64,000 nucleotides of DNA from a virus: IMG/VR virus record IMGVR_UViG_3300028045_000001, positions 175,961 through 239,960 of that record; one strand, given 5' to 3'. A program made the position numbers and the translations under genes. Below are positions 1-9,811 of this stretch, piece by piece. Numbering within the stretch: the first letter of the stretch is position 1; each line of letters starts with the position of its first letter. The notes below the pieces were generated by a model. The model worked only from the letters and a program-made list of their open reading frames with translations, was not told where the DNA came from and ran no database searches.

Positions 1-1
1 A

Positions 2-1645
2 GCTCCTAATACGCTTGTTAAAGCGAACACACCATTTACGGAACCACCTGGCGGTGGGGAGTTGGGTTGCAATGCAATGGTGGCAATGATGCGGTCCATA
101 TATACTTCAGAAGATGCTTTCGCTATAAGTGAATCATTTGCTAAAAGGAATCAAACTTATGGTATGTCGAAAGCATTCGTAGAAATCAACAAAAATCAAA
201 TACCCGCTAACATAATGGGCGATGAAGAAGAATATAAATTCATGCCCGATATAGGAGAGCAAGTTGGCGACGATGGGATACTGTGCGCCATAAAGACACC
301 AAAGGTAGATGTGATACTCAATGAGCTCTCCGATAATTCAACGAGGCCAGACTATCTACATGACGCATTGTACAAAGTCCCACCTGGAGCAACGATAGTT
401 AACATCGAAGTATATTGTGATCCAAAATTTAATAAAAACAAATCAAAATATTTTGATCAGTTAAGGAAATACAGAGATCAAAGTAAACGTTACTGGACGG
501 AATTAATTGAAGTATATAAAAAATTAAAATCAGATAGGGTCAAACTCTCGCCAACGCTACATGCACTGTTCGCTAGAGCTTTGTCCTTTGCTCCTATCCA
601 TACTAAGAAACAAGGTAACTTAATGGTCGAGGGTGGTGTCCAGGTCAAGTTCATTTATATTGAAGTGACCTACTCATGGATACAATCGGTACAGCGGGGA
701 TTTAAGTTCACTGGGACAGAAGGTGGGAAAGGAACTATTTGCGAGATACTGCCGGACGAATTTATGCCTACAAATGAGTACGGAGAGACAGCAGATGTTA
801 TAATCGATCCTATCACTGTTTTAAATAGAATGAATCTGGGGCAAGATTATGTAATGTTTTTAAATAGAACCTCCGATACAATAATGCGCTTTATGAACAT
901 AGGTATAGATGCAGATGATTTAAACAAGACCTCCCGCACAATTGTAAGCGACATAAATAACGGACACATCGCAGACCCGTATGAGTATATATTAAAATAT
1001 TTGACAATGGTAAACGAAAACTACGCCAATCTTATAAGAGGATTGTACGATAATGATCGGGATACTTTTGTGGGCATGTGTGTGGCGGACGGGATACATA
1101 TAAATTATCCCCCATATCTAAATACACTCACTAAGGAGCGCATTATAGAAATAGCAGATACCTTTTGTGTAAGGAACACTCCTGTCTCTTTCTGTATTAG
1201 AAAGAGGGATGGTACCATCAAACGGGTGACCACTGAGAATCCAGTACCCATGGGAAGGAAGTATATGATGGTACTATGTAAGGTGCCACATGTGAATAGT
1301 GCTGGCGTTGGGAGGGTATCTCAATTCTTGGTACCTATAAAGCCAAATTCTACGGACAAAGTATTGAAGAAAAGAACTGCAGTACGTTCAACTGCAATCA
1401 GGTTCGGTGAAGATGAGATTAGAAACTTACATATGTCCGCTGGGGTTGAAGCAACTGCAAGATTACTGTGTGTGTATGGATGTACTCCAGATGCAACATA
1501 TATGCTAATGCAAGAAATATTGAATGCAGCCAAACCGAGTCATATAAATAGGATACCAATGAAAACTTCAGAGTGTATAAAAAAGAACAGGTACATAAGT
1601 ATTCAAAAAAGCATGATGGCTATAGCTGGAATAGAGGTTGAGTAA
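2..1645 (+). CDS. Phage multi-subunit RNA polymerase, beta subunit C-terminal part (5' end outside window)
   Basis: The reading frame is open from base 2, so the first apparent start (TTG at 62) is internal and the gene is cut by the window edge. Early on it shows the bacterial beta sequence around GELxxGxNxxVAFM...EDAI, here as GELGCNAMVAM followed by SEDAFAISES (about residues 20-45). It then has the GGKG form of the active-site GNKG loop (about 241) and the following MPxxExG...DxxxxPxxVxxRMNxGQ segment. Near the end RFGEDEI (about 468) matches the RFGEMEV of beta. The active-site lysine of GxKG is kept. In phiKZ-like phages beta and beta-prime are split into separate chains, and this would be the C-terminal beta chain. 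It cannot be said from this window alone whether it belongs to the virion or the non-virion enzyme. Confidence 0.9.
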   Translation, partial: APNTLVKANTPFTEPPGGGELGCNAMVAMMRSIYTSEDAFAISESFAKRNQTYGMSKAFVEINKNQIPANIMGDEEEYKFMPDIGEQVGDDGILCAIKTPKVDVILNELSDNSTRPDYLHDALYKVPPGATIVNIEVYCDPKFNKNKSKYFDQLRKYRDQSKRYWTELIEVYKKLKSDRVKLSPTLHALFARALSFAPIHTKKQGNLMVEGGVQVKFIYIEVTYSWIQSVQRGFKFTGTEGGKGTICEILPDEFMPTNEYGETADVIIDPITVLNRMNLGQDYVMFLNRTSDTIMRFMNIGIDADDLNKTSRTIVSDINNGHIADPYEYILKYLTMVNENYANLIRGLYDNDRDTFVGMCVADGIHINYPPYLNTLTKERIIEIADTFCVRNTPVSFCIRKRDGTIKRVTTENPVPMGRKYMMVLCKVPHVNSAGVGRVSQFLVPIKPNSTDKVLKKRTAVRSTAIRFGEDEIRNLHMSAGVEATARLLCVYGCTPDATYMLMQEILNAAKPSHINRIPMKTSECIKKNRYISIQKSMMAIAGIEVE

Positions 1646-1648
1646 TAG

Positions 1649-1684
1649 CATAAGTAGTTGAGGGAAGTCCCTCAACTACTTATG
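1649..1684 (+). terminator. Inverted repeat after beta C-terminal gene
   Basis: A perfect 17-bp stem with a 2-nt loop begins 4 nt after the stop codon. No T-tract follows (next bases TAACACGTG). It probably acts as a transcript end or a 3' stabilising hairpin. Confidence 0.55.
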
Positions 1685-1750
1685 TAACACGTGAATAGAA
1701 TTCGGCAATATGCCGTCCGGTACACTAACAATAAATTTCAATCACACTTT

Positions 1751-1763
1751 ATTTATATGTTAC
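1751..1763 (+). promoter_or_regulatory. Promoter-like motif ATTTATATGTTAC
   Basis: It differs by one base from the 13-nt ATTTATATATTAC found exactly at 9606, 11101 and 49392. It lies between the hairpin at 1649-1684 and the beta-prime gene, which supports a start downstream of 1763 for that gene. Confidence 0.45.
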
Positions 1764-1805
1764 ATGTATGGAATCTTGACTATGGACATAACTAACGGGG
1801 TACAC

Positions 1806-3923
1806 ATGAAGATAACTTTAAAGAACATATCAAATCCGGATTTTGTGGATGAGCAATTAGAAAATGAACCAAGGGGAATGGCCACAATGGAACTAACTGA
1901 TGGCTCATTTGAGGTCCCTATTCGACGGGCATTATTGACAGCGCATCTAATGAAGCCGATGATCGGTAGAGTCCCTATAACAAGTGAATTTATTTATACT
2001 GAGGAAAAATTTAACACAAAGGGGATAACGAAATTATATAATAGAATAGCCGACGCATGGTCAGTTCGTTCACCAAGAAAATCCAAGGTGGAGAAGGAGC
2101 TGAGAGCGTTTCAAATAGATATTGCAATGAACATTGATGGACTCAACAACCTTGCACTTGAACATATGCAAGGGTACCAAGACTCATTTGACCTAGTGGA
2201 CATCTGCAGAATGATGGAACAGAAGCCGTTAAAAGAGCTGTGTGACAATTTAAAATTAGATAACAACGAGGGTACAAAAGTAGCAGAAAAGAAAATAGCA
2301 ATGGCTGGAAAAGAGCTCGGTCGTATACTTCGCGCAGGAACAGATGTGATCGATTTTAATCCACTGTATCCACACATAGAATATATTAATATGAATCAAT
2401 TAATACAAATATTAATATCATATGGTCCGAGGTCAGATATCGATGATAGTATGCTATCGCATGTTGTAAAAGGAAATGCATTGGACGGCCTAATGGATTT
2501 TGATGATTTCTATACCGAGGCACACTCAGCTAAAAAGTCAGCATGGGTATCTAAAGGAGCTATAAAGGAGGCACAGTATAATTCAAGAAAAGTTCAGTTG
2601 GCTTGTTTTGAATTAATACATATGGTAGCTGGAGATTGTAACACTACTGTCACAATCCAAATGATAATAGCGCCAGAAATAAAGCATAACTTTATAGGTA
2701 AGTTTGTAGATACTGGCGATAGCGGCCGAGGCATCCTATTGACAGAGGACAATATAGATGATTTTTTAAATAAGCCGATTAAGCTATACTCAGCATTCGG
2801 CTGTAAAGTAAAAAATGGAGTATGCGAGCACTGCTTCGGCAAAGCCGGTCAGGCTATTCAAAAAGCTATACATATTGGCATCCTATGCGCGAGCATAGTG
2901 CTTTCCGCTATAACTCAGAAAATACTATCAGCCAAGCATCTTGTGCGAACCGCATCTCAAATGTACAAACTTCCAAATGAATTGAAGTCTTTATTTATAA
3001 CCAATTACTCCAAGGAACAAGGAACCTATAAGTATACTGACGAAGAATTAAAAGAACAGATAACTGCATTCGCAAAAGTCGAGGGATCAGACGATGAGGA
3101 TGAGGACGGTATCGATGAGTTGGTCCGTGGTGAGATGGACGTAGACACCTATCGCTCTCTTATAGAGAACGAGGTGATCAATGACACTGAAGTATTTTGG
3201 AGGCCAGCACACGAGCGGTATCTACAAAGTGGACTAAAATTAATAATCCCTTTGGATGTGTTTAATGGAGTATTGTCCGACATCGCTTTGGATCCTGTGG
3301 CTAAATCATTCACAACTATACGAGAACTCGCTATACACAACGATTCCATGCGCTCCCCACTTCCACTAAAATTTATAGGCGACGACAAAGATAACTCAGT
3401 ATATTTTTCAAAGTATACATTGGAGTTTATACACGATAGGGTAACAAGAGAATTGGTTACCATACCTAATAATAAAGTCATCCATGTTCCTTTGGCTGGA
3501 TTCGATATAACAAAAGCATTCGTTATAAGTCCTACCATAAATATCGATGTTGTAAAATTTGTAGCACATGTTAATAGTTTCTTACAGTCTAAGCTTCCAA
3601 AATACACATCAGCGACAGAAGGGCTAACTGATTTCTTAAATCTAGTATACAGGGAATCCACAGTTCCTGTGTCTCATGTTGAGGTAGTGTTAAAAGCATT
3701 TACTATTACAAGCAGTGAGGATAAACGGATACCGGTAATAACGGATCCAAACAATATGGTGTTTGCTAACACAAATGATACCATTTCAAGAACTGCATCT
3801 GGGAAGATGTCATATGAGGATCTAAATAGATACTATGCACGTCCGGATACATATTTAGCTGAACCTGCAGTGGGCCTAGTGGATCCATTGTTCGGCTCAA
3901 TTGAACGCATTGTGGATAAATAA
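1806..3923 (+). CDS. Phage multi-subunit RNA polymerase, beta-prime subunit C-terminal part
   Basis: Two stretches match bacterial beta-prime. LDGLMDFDDFYTEAHSAKKS (about residue 226) corresponds to GLxxxEYFxxxxGARKG of the bridge-helix and trigger-loop region. GVCEHCFG (about 338), followed by an HIG...LSAITQKIL stretch, corresponds to GVCxxCYG followed by GEAVGxIAAQSIGEP. The chain thus carries the C-terminal half of beta-prime, while the DxDxD half is at 15840-17534. I chose ATG 1806 because GGGG lies 5 nt upstream and a promoter-like motif overlaps the longer frame; ATG 1782 and a far upstream start at 1710 are in the same frame. An acidic segment near residues 430-440 looks like a lineage-specific insertion. 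Confidence 0.85.
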   Translation: MKITLKNISNPDFVDEQLENEPRGMATMELTDGSFEVPIRRALLTAHLMKPMIGRVPITSEFIYTEEKFNTKGITKLYNRIADAWSVRSPRKSKVEKELRAFQIDIAMNIDGLNNLALEHMQGYQDSFDLVDICRMMEQKPLKELCDNLKLDNNEGTKVAEKKIAMAGKELGRILRAGTDVIDFNPLYPHIEYINMNQLIQILISYGPRSDIDDSMLSHVVKGNALDGLMDFDDFYTEAHSAKKSAWVSKGAIKEAQYNSRKVQLACFELIHMVAGDCNTTVTIQMIIAPEIKHNFIGKFVDTGDSGRGILLTEDNIDDFLNKPIKLYSAFGCKVKNGVCEHCFGKAGQAIQKAIHIGILCASIVLSAITQKILSAKHLVRTASQMYKLPNELKSLFITNYSKEQGTYKYTDEELKEQITAFAKVEGSDDEDEDGIDELVRGEMDVDTYRSLIENEVINDTEVFWRPAHERYLQSGLKLIIPLDVFNGVLSDIALDPVAKSFTTIRELAIHNDSMRSPLPLKFIGDDKDNSVYFSKYTLEFIHDRVTRELVTIPNNKVIHVPLAGFDITKAFVISPTINIDVVKFVAHVNSFLQSKLPKYTSATEGLTDFLNLVYRESTVPVSHVEVVLKAFTITSSEDKRIPVITDPNNMVFANTNDTISRTASGKMSYEDLNRYYARPDTYLAEPAVGLVDPLFGSIERIVDK

Positions 3924-3934
3924 GTAAGTTTGCT

Positions 3935-3956
3935 GGTAGGGGCACTGTCCCCTATC
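3935..3956 (+). terminator. Short inverted repeat after beta-prime C-terminal gene
   Basis: An 8-bp stem (one G-U pair) closes a 6-nt loop. This is weaker than the other intergenic hairpins, but it is in the same position relative to a stop codon. No T-tract follows. Confidence 0.35.
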
Positions 3957-4028
3957 AACATCATTTATATTGGGCCTATCGAGTATTGGTAGGAAAGCAC
4001 ATATTCTTTTTAAATAAGAAGGTAACGT

Positions 4029-5540
4029 ATGTATAACAATAGTGATTATAAATTGTCGTTATTAAAACACTCCACGTATTTCACTATAGACTTTAATAAC
4101 GCACTTAGAGATAGACACCTTCGAATAAATAATATAATTAGGAGCTTTTTAAAGCAGGAACTAACGGCTCTAAAGTATCATGCAAGGTATAGGAGATGGA
4201 TACCTCAGTATATGTATTATTTAGTGACCTCAGATTGGTACAGGCTACCTATAGCTTACTTTCCAAAGCTTTGTAGAGCTTTGGACTCCAACCAGATAAA
4301 ATACGTTGCAACAGAAATGGCTCCAGTTGAACATAGTACAATGGGAGCATTGCCCGATTTGAGGTGGAGTCCCAGAGAGATACAACTTGTCCCGTTAGAT
4401 TTTTTAAGCGAGGGTAGTCGGCCGCAATCAGCGCTGTCCTTGGCTACAGGGAATGGTAAAACTTTTACAGCTATAAGAAGCGCATTGAACTTAAATCAGA
4501 CTACATTGATTCTTTGTACTGGATTAATAGAAGTTTGGTATAATTCAATACTGGCACAGACTAACTGTTCGAAAGATGATGTTTGGATCATGCAGGGATA
4601 TGCCACAGTGCATAGTTTAAATAGTATGGTAGACAATGGATACAAACCGAAATTCGTTATAGCCTCCATACCTACAGTGTATAACTTTATTCTAAGAAAA
4701 AACAAATATGAGTACATCGATTATACTTTTTCCGAGTTAGTAGAAAAGATAGGGTTCGGTACAAAAATAATCGACGAGTGTCATCAGCGATTAAGTCAAC
4801 TAGTGACGATTGATCTTGTCGCCAATATTAAAAATAACATTTATTTATCCGCAACCTATCTCGCCACAAATAAGATCATAAGTAGGATATTTAATACTAT
4901 CTTTAACAAAGCTATTAAACTTGTCGGAGCTGAGGGGATCAGACATTGCAATATAGAAAGATACACTTATCATGTTCTAGTGTCCGAGAGGAAATGTAAA
5001 ACTTCCCAGGGATATAATCATGCTAAGTATGAGCAATATATTCTCAAACGAAAAACTCTATGGGCGGCATTTGAGGAGTCCGTGTTACGTCCAATAGTAA
5101 TATCGAGATTCATCAGGGATAGGAGATCTTTCCATAGAGGATTAATATTTTGTAGTACCTTTGACATGGCGGACAGGATCATCGAATCTATAAGGAAAGC
5201 TTTTCCAGAGATTCGTGTAGCGAGATACTTTTCATCCAAGGGGGATAAGATAGATGATACGCTATATAACAAAGCTGTGGATCTATGTGTCACAACACCT
5301 GGATCATCTGGTACCGGGAAAGATATTCCCGATCTATGGTTCATATTGAACACTATTTCATTTTCTTCCGAACTAATGGCTATACAAATGATAGGTCGAC
5401 TGCGGCCATTGGATGGATTTGAAACTAGATTTATTGACATATCAAATGATTTTGTCGAATCCCACAAGAGGCATCTAAGAGATAGGAATTCCATATGGAA
5501 TTATCTTGGATTATCCTGTGTAGATTACAACATACCATAA
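4029..5540 (+). CDS. SF2 DNA/RNA helicase (UvsW-like ATPase)
   Basis: A 503-residue superfamily 2 helicase with motif I ATGNGKT (139-145), motif II DECH (249-252), motif III SAT (274-276) and motif VI QMIGRLR near residue 450. The two RecA-like lobes are preceded by about 100 residues of unknown fold. Overall it resembles phage T4 UvsW-type helicases, which remodel recombination and replication intermediates, but a specific substrate is inference. It follows the beta-prime gene and is closed by a perfect palindrome at 5549. The start has AGAAGGTAA just upstream. Confidence 0.85.
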   Translation: MYNNSDYKLSLLKHSTYFTIDFNNALRDRHLRINNIIRSFLKQELTALKYHARYRRWIPQYMYYLVTSDWYRLPIAYFPKLCRALDSNQIKYVATEMAPVEHSTMGALPDLRWSPREIQLVPLDFLSEGSRPQSALSLATGNGKTFTAIRSALNLNQTTLILCTGLIEVWYNSILAQTNCSKDDVWIMQGYATVHSLNSMVDNGYKPKFVIASIPTVYNFILRKNKYEYIDYTFSELVEKIGFGTKIIDECHQRLSQLVTIDLVANIKNNIYLSATYLATNKIISRIFNTIFNKAIKLVGAEGIRHCNIERYTYHVLVSERKCKTSQGYNHAKYEQYILKRKTLWAAFEESVLRPIVISRFIRDRRSFHRGLIFCSTFDMADRIIESIRKAFPEIRVARYFSSKGDKIDDTLYNKAVDLCVTTPGSSGTGKDIPDLWFILNTISFSSELMAIQMIGRLRPLDGFETRFIDISNDFVESHKRHLRDRNSIWNYLGLSCVDYNIP

Positions 5541-5548
5541 TGTAATAC

Positions 5549-5578
5549 TTGGTATGGCATCCATGGATGCCATACCAA
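5549..5578 (+). terminator. Perfect 30-bp palindrome after helicase gene
   Basis: Fully self-complementary from 5549 to 5578. It runs directly into the promoter-like TATTATATAC and has no T-tract. Read as operon punctuation. Confidence 0.55.
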
Positions 5579-5588
5579 TATTATATAC
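5579..5588 (+). promoter_or_regulatory. Promoter-like TATTATATAC
   Basis: It lies 44 nt before the ATG of the virion gene at 5632, straight after a palindrome. The same core recurs at 17563, 27339, 40162, 42999 and 44763 at similar distances from start codons. Confidence 0.5.
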
Positions 5589-5631
5589 ACAACTTAATTT
5601 TTTCAAATAATTGTCACTAAAGGAGTTTCCT

Positions 5632-6990
5632 ATGTCTAAGGAAATCATATGTGGGTATATCGTCGATGAGGCTATGTTCAAGGAACGCAATTTATTGCCG
5701 GGTACGCCTGATCAAACATCGCCAGGTATCCTCAACACTAATATCCATTCATTTTTTGCGGACCCAGTTATAACGACTGCCTTACACAGCGATAGGTATA
5801 CGAATCTTCCTGACTATGAGACAGGAAAAGGCGACATGGGAATAATATTTGATACACCTTATTCTCCCCTATTTGCCAATAAGGTCGATAATAATCCAAG
5901 ATCTTCCGACATCATAAATATTTTTAATATCGTCGAATATTTATTACGGTCTAATTGTTTAACCACATCTAAACAAGCAGAGCTTGAAGAATACCTTGTG
6001 ACAAATACAGGCAACATATTTACTGGATATGTTCAAAATACAATGTCTGTAAGTAAGACGCACATAGAAGGGGAATGGAATAGTGTACAGTCAGGCCCTG
6101 GGAAGTTCGATTTCGAAACGAGCATAACATTTGAATTTAATGATGGGACAAACACCTATGTGTTTAAGTTATATGTCGATCCGGAAACATTTGTAAACGA
6201 ATATTTATACAGTACTATCGGTCAGGTAATCCCGCCGTGCGATCCAATCAATATCATAAATACAAATTTTCAAAGTAACTTGGATGCCATTATTGTCTCC
6301 AGTACCTACATTAACAAACAAATAAAACTTGCATCTGTTAATAAAAACTATACCAGCAACGTTGTCTTTAAAACGGATTATAATAAAGATGCCGCAACCA
6401 ACCCTGGGTTTCCATTTGGTATTCTGTACCATGGAAAAGAGCCGACGGTTGCCCAACAAAGGGGAGCTATACGAACATTCCTAACGGACACCGGAATAGT
6501 GACTGATGAGGAATGGTTAGCCATATTCCCAGAGATCTATACGGATAACCGATATCTGATCATCCCTGCTTGGGACAACGTATATGCGCTACCTGGGTTC
6601 GACCTTTTAAAGTGCTCAATACATTCAAGTAAGACATCATCGCTCAAGTCGTTACTTCCAGAAATAGATCCTATTTTAATAGATACCTATACAGATATTC
6701 TTGTAGAGCCAAATGGGTCGCTATTTTTATTTGCTATTCCCGATGGGTCGGTGAGTGCACATATCTCTGACTTACATCCAACATACCAAAGTTGCGATGC
6801 AACCGGGACCATGTATGCATTCCAAACAGAAGAGACAAAGAATTTCAATGAACGACTGTCTGCATGCTTAGCACAACTAAAGGGGACGTATAACACTTAT
6901 GTGTTCAATGATACCGAATTCTATGGCATAGAGTTTAAAACATTTTATGTGAACACTGTAGAATATTGTGTGATGAAGAAACCAGACTAA
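5632..6990 (+). CDS. Probable virion structural protein (baseplate or tail-like)
   Basis: A 452-residue protein with no recognisable catalytic motif. I start it at ATG 5632 because AAAGGAG sits 6 nt upstream; a TTG at 5611 is in frame but overlaps that site. The sequence is beta-rich and acidic, without signal peptide or membrane segment. It is the first of three co-directional genes (to 9528) separated by 20 nt or less, the pattern of a virion assembly operon. The likely role is baseplate or tail structure, inferred from context only. Confidence 0.6.
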   Translation: MSKEIICGYIVDEAMFKERNLLPGTPDQTSPGILNTNIHSFFADPVITTALHSDRYTNLPDYETGKGDMGIIFDTPYSPLFANKVDNNPRSSDIINIFNIVEYLLRSNCLTTSKQAELEEYLVTNTGNIFTGYVQNTMSVSKTHIEGEWNSVQSGPGKFDFETSITFEFNDGTNTYVFKLYVDPETFVNEYLYSTIGQVIPPCDPINIINTNFQSNLDAIIVSSTYINKQIKLASVNKNYTSNVVFKTDYNKDAATNPGFPFGILYHGKEPTVAQQRGAIRTFLTDTGIVTDEEWLAIFPEIYTDNRYLIIPAWDNVYALPGFDLLKCSIHSSKTSSLKSLLPEIDPILIDTYTDILVEPNGSLFLFAIPDGSVSAHISDLHPTYQSCDATGTMYAFQTEETKNFNERLSACLAQLKGTYNTYVFNDTEFYGIEFKTFYVNTVEYCVMKKPD

Positions 6991-7010
6991 TCAAATAAAA
7001 AGAGGTCGAT

Positions 7011-7616
7011 ATGTTAGTACCTGGAAGCACATATAAGTTTGAATTTGTTCCGGTATTAGCTGGCATAAATGGCATATATGAAGTTACATCTATAGTTTCG
7101 TATAATCAGTATGTCTTAGATGGGGGAGATACGCTAAAAGATCTATTTGAAACAAACAGTTTAACGGAGGCAGAATATGCAACACACGCTGAAGAAATTG
7201 TTGGTTCAAAAGTAGCATATCTGTTATCTAAGACCACTGTCCAGCCAGCCATTCCGGTACCACTGTGTCTATTTCCAAAACATCCAGACACTAATCTGAA
7301 ACCGTATGGAAGATTAATTGTAACCTTAGATCTTGGGATATTTGGAGACCAGACAAGACTTGAGGCATTGATGAGTGCAATGAAGGATATAGCGCTCACA
7401 TCTGTTGGAATTGATAATGATCCAGTGTTGATGAATATAGACACCAAATGGTTAACCGATGCTGAGTATGCTGCCATAAGACAAACCCGCGAAGATCTAA
7501 TAACAAATGAGGTCACGTATTATAGTGAATTCAAACGAGTACAGGAAGCACTGAATAGAGCCAATGATAAAATATCAGCTTACGAGGCAGGACTCATCGC
7601 ACTACAAAATCCATAA
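7011..7616 (+). CDS. Probable virion-associated protein, unknown function
   Basis: A 201-residue protein with AAAGAGG upstream of ATG 7011. The first part is beta-rich and the C-terminal 50 residues look helical and charged, possibly a short coiled coil. There are no membrane segments. It lies between two larger virion-like genes with gaps of about 20 nt on both sides, so it is probably co-translated with them and may be a small tail or baseplate subunit. Confidence 0.5.
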   Translation: MLVPGSTYKFEFVPVLAGINGIYEVTSIVSYNQYVLDGGDTLKDLFETNSLTEAEYATHAEEIVGSKVAYLLSKTTVQPAIPVPLCLFPKHPDTNLKPYGRLIVTLDLGIFGDQTRLEALMSAMKDIALTSVGIDNDPVLMNIDTKWLTDAEYAAIRQTREDLITNEVTYYSEFKRVQEALNRANDKISAYEAGLIALQNP

Positions 7617-7635
7617 TTTATTAGGAGAATAGTAA

Positions 7636-9528
7636 ATGATAGAAATTGATCCAACTGGAGAGAATCCTGAATTTTTCGTAGCTGATAAAAGATTCATGGT
7701 CCACCAGCCAGCACAAATAATAGACCTTGGTGGGATCTACTTCGAGAAAGGGTTTACGCTATATCAAGTAGAGAATGCATTAAAGATCGAACTCATTGAA
7801 GATCAGGACTACCGAATAACCGATTCTGATTTAGCCGAACAAGCTTTGGGTAAGCTATTGTTGACCTACGATGATTTCAATGAGGTTATAATCAAATCGA
7901 TCACAATTTTAAAGCCATCCAATGTTAGGTACATGGTGTCCTGGGCAGGGAATGTGCTTAACAAAACATCAATCAGTGACCCCATAACCTTAACCGATGA
8001 ACTTATGGATATTCTTATATCGCAAGAATCTGACATCGATGATATCAAGAAGTCTATGATAAGCAATATCGGTGGAGTAGATCCATACACTTCGCCCTAT
8101 ATGTTAGAGAACGATATACACGGCGCTAATCCAGATAATCTTATTACCGGCGAAGTGCATAAAGTTGACGGGACAAAGGCGTACAATCAACTCATCTCTC
8201 CTGCCGCTGGACCATTCTTTGGGGATACATTAGAAGTTATAATGGTAGCAACTGGACAGCCAGTACTGCCATCAGAGTATAGTCCGATCTCCATCGATCT
8301 TGAACTGTCAGGTGAAAGTAATTATAAGGCACCTATATTCAAGTATATCTTTTTCAAGAACACTATCGTTGGCGATGTTGCTATAAACTACCATGCCGTT
8401 GGTGGGAGAGTAACTGTAGAAAACATGCGTTCGCTGGATCTTGAATTCAGGAACCTAACTTCATTTATGGGTGGAGGCAATATCATAACCTCCAATAATT
8501 TAAACAAGGCACCTACCTTTTTATCGTTAATTGAACGACTGGTTAAGATGGAGGATACTGTGAGAAGATTATTAGTTCAAAATTTGGCTGATTACTCAGA
8601 CGTTAGCGATGGCCAATCAATATTACTTCAAGTAACATCTCCTGATGCAGACATGCATTGGTATGACATAGCAACTTTATATAAAGTTTCTGGATCAGAT
8701 GATATAACTGAAGTTGATCAGTGTGTACTTAAGATTGGAACTGGCCAATCTAGAATGATATGCACCACTGTCATCACAACTAACTTACATGCGCAGAAGG
8801 GCAACCAGTTTTCTTTATCTGTACACGATGCATCTGTCCCGCAAAAATATAAAGATTTTGTGGACTATGTTTCAGTCGATGATCGCGTTATACCAATGTT
8901 CAGGATTGTATGGTCTAAGGATCCAAGTGACGGCATTGGCTCTGGCGTCGTGCTGCAGATGGGACTGAGATTAAAATTGTTTTCTTCAGAACAAATTGCC
9001 GTTGAGAGTATGTCCGGGGTTGAGTCCTGCTGGAAGCTGCTCCCACAACCAGCTGTGGCCATGGGGCCAAATGATGACCTTATCCAACTTCCGGACGGAA
9101 GAGTATGGGCATCGGGAGATTCAGTAGGCGCAATGCCAACATGCTTTGTTGAAGCGCTTCCTTTGCCCTTGCCAAATGGTATACTTGGATACGGTGGTGG
9201 GATACCTGCAGCTACACTTGTTGGTTGGACTATCATAGCCAACATCATGCCTCCGGAAGTGGACCTTTCAAAAACAAAGAAGGTCCGGATAGATATAACG
9301 GACAGCATCACTTCAGAGGTATCTTCATCAACCATAGAGTTCGCCAGGAATCAAAGTGTCCTTATGGGATCTGGTAATATAACAGGGGATACAACTGGTA
9401 GGCAAGTATTGATTAAGATCGATAATTCGCTTCCTCCAGAATCTCGTGTGGCTATAAGAGTTGATGTAGCGGCAGAAGATAATATTGCGGATAAATTTTT
9501 AGTAAATCAAATATTGTTTTATTTTTAA
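7636..9528 (+). CDS. Probable large virion structural protein (baseplate-like)
   Basis: A 630-residue protein, start ATG 7636 with TTAGGAG upstream. It is a long beta-rich chain with few cysteines. The short KMEDTVRRLLVQNL helix (about residues 303-317) probably links an N-terminal and a C-terminal beta domain. This build is common in baseplate or fibre-base proteins, but I recognise no named family. It is the last gene of its operon and is followed by a 36-nt perfect hairpin. Confidence 0.6.
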   Translation: MIEIDPTGENPEFFVADKRFMVHQPAQIIDLGGIYFEKGFTLYQVENALKIELIEDQDYRITDSDLAEQALGKLLLTYDDFNEVIIKSITILKPSNVRYMVSWAGNVLNKTSISDPITLTDELMDILISQESDIDDIKKSMISNIGGVDPYTSPYMLENDIHGANPDNLITGEVHKVDGTKAYNQLISPAAGPFFGDTLEVIMVATGQPVLPSEYSPISIDLELSGESNYKAPIFKYIFFKNTIVGDVAINYHAVGGRVTVENMRSLDLEFRNLTSFMGGGNIITSNNLNKAPTFLSLIERLVKMEDTVRRLLVQNLADYSDVSDGQSILLQVTSPDADMHWYDIATLYKVSGSDDITEVDQCVLKIGTGQSRMICTTVITTNLHAQKGNQFSLSVHDASVPQKYKDFVDYVSVDDRVIPMFRIVWSKDPSDGIGSGVVLQMGLRLKLFSSEQIAVESMSGVESCWKLLPQPAVAMGPNDDLIQLPDGRVWASGDSVGAMPTCFVEALPLPLPNGILGYGGGIPAATLVGWTIIANIMPPEVDLSKTKKVRIDITDSITSEVSSSTIEFARNQSVLMGSGNITGDTTGRQVLIKIDNSLPPESRVAIRVDVAAEDNIADKFLVNQILFYF

Positions 9529-9536
9529 TGTTTAAT

Positions 9537-9572
9537 TATAACAGCAGGTGGGAAATCCCACCTGCTGTTATA
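9537..9572 (+). terminator. 17-bp inverted repeat ending the virion operon
   Basis: Perfect 17-bp stem with a 2-nt AA loop. No T-tract follows directly. Confidence 0.55.
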
Positions 9573-9605
9573 TGTATGTAATAAAAACATTTTCATCCCC
9601 TTTTT

Positions 9606-9618
9606 ATTTATATATTAC
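9606..9618 (+). promoter_or_regulatory. Promoter-like ATTTATATATTAC
   Basis: The 13-nt element is identical to 11101-11113 and 49392-49404, each time preceded by a pyrimidine-rich run. Its TATATTAC core is the motif I recall being reported for phiKZ early promoters. It probably drives the small accessory genes from 9675 or 9812 onward. Confidence 0.6.
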
Positions 9619-9674
9619 AGTAATGATATTAGAAATTACATTTTAAACAACTGTTCAAATGGAGAAAACTATTT

Positions 9675-9755
9675 ATGGAGATTACAACTGAACTACACGA
9701 CTATGTAAATGAATCACTTAGTCATATTGGAAAAGGGAAATTCATACAAGGTTAA
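9675..9755 (+). CDS. Possible 26-residue peptide
   Basis: ATG 9675 opens a 26-codon frame just after the promoter-like motif, with GGAG about 10 nt upstream. It has no recognisable features and may be a leader peptide or chance. Confidence 0.25.
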   Translation: MEITTELHDYVNESLSHIGKGKFIQG

Positions 9756-9811
9756 AATAACTTCAAGTGTCACATTGAATTTACTATTAGTAACGAGGAG
9801 GTGCTTTAAGA

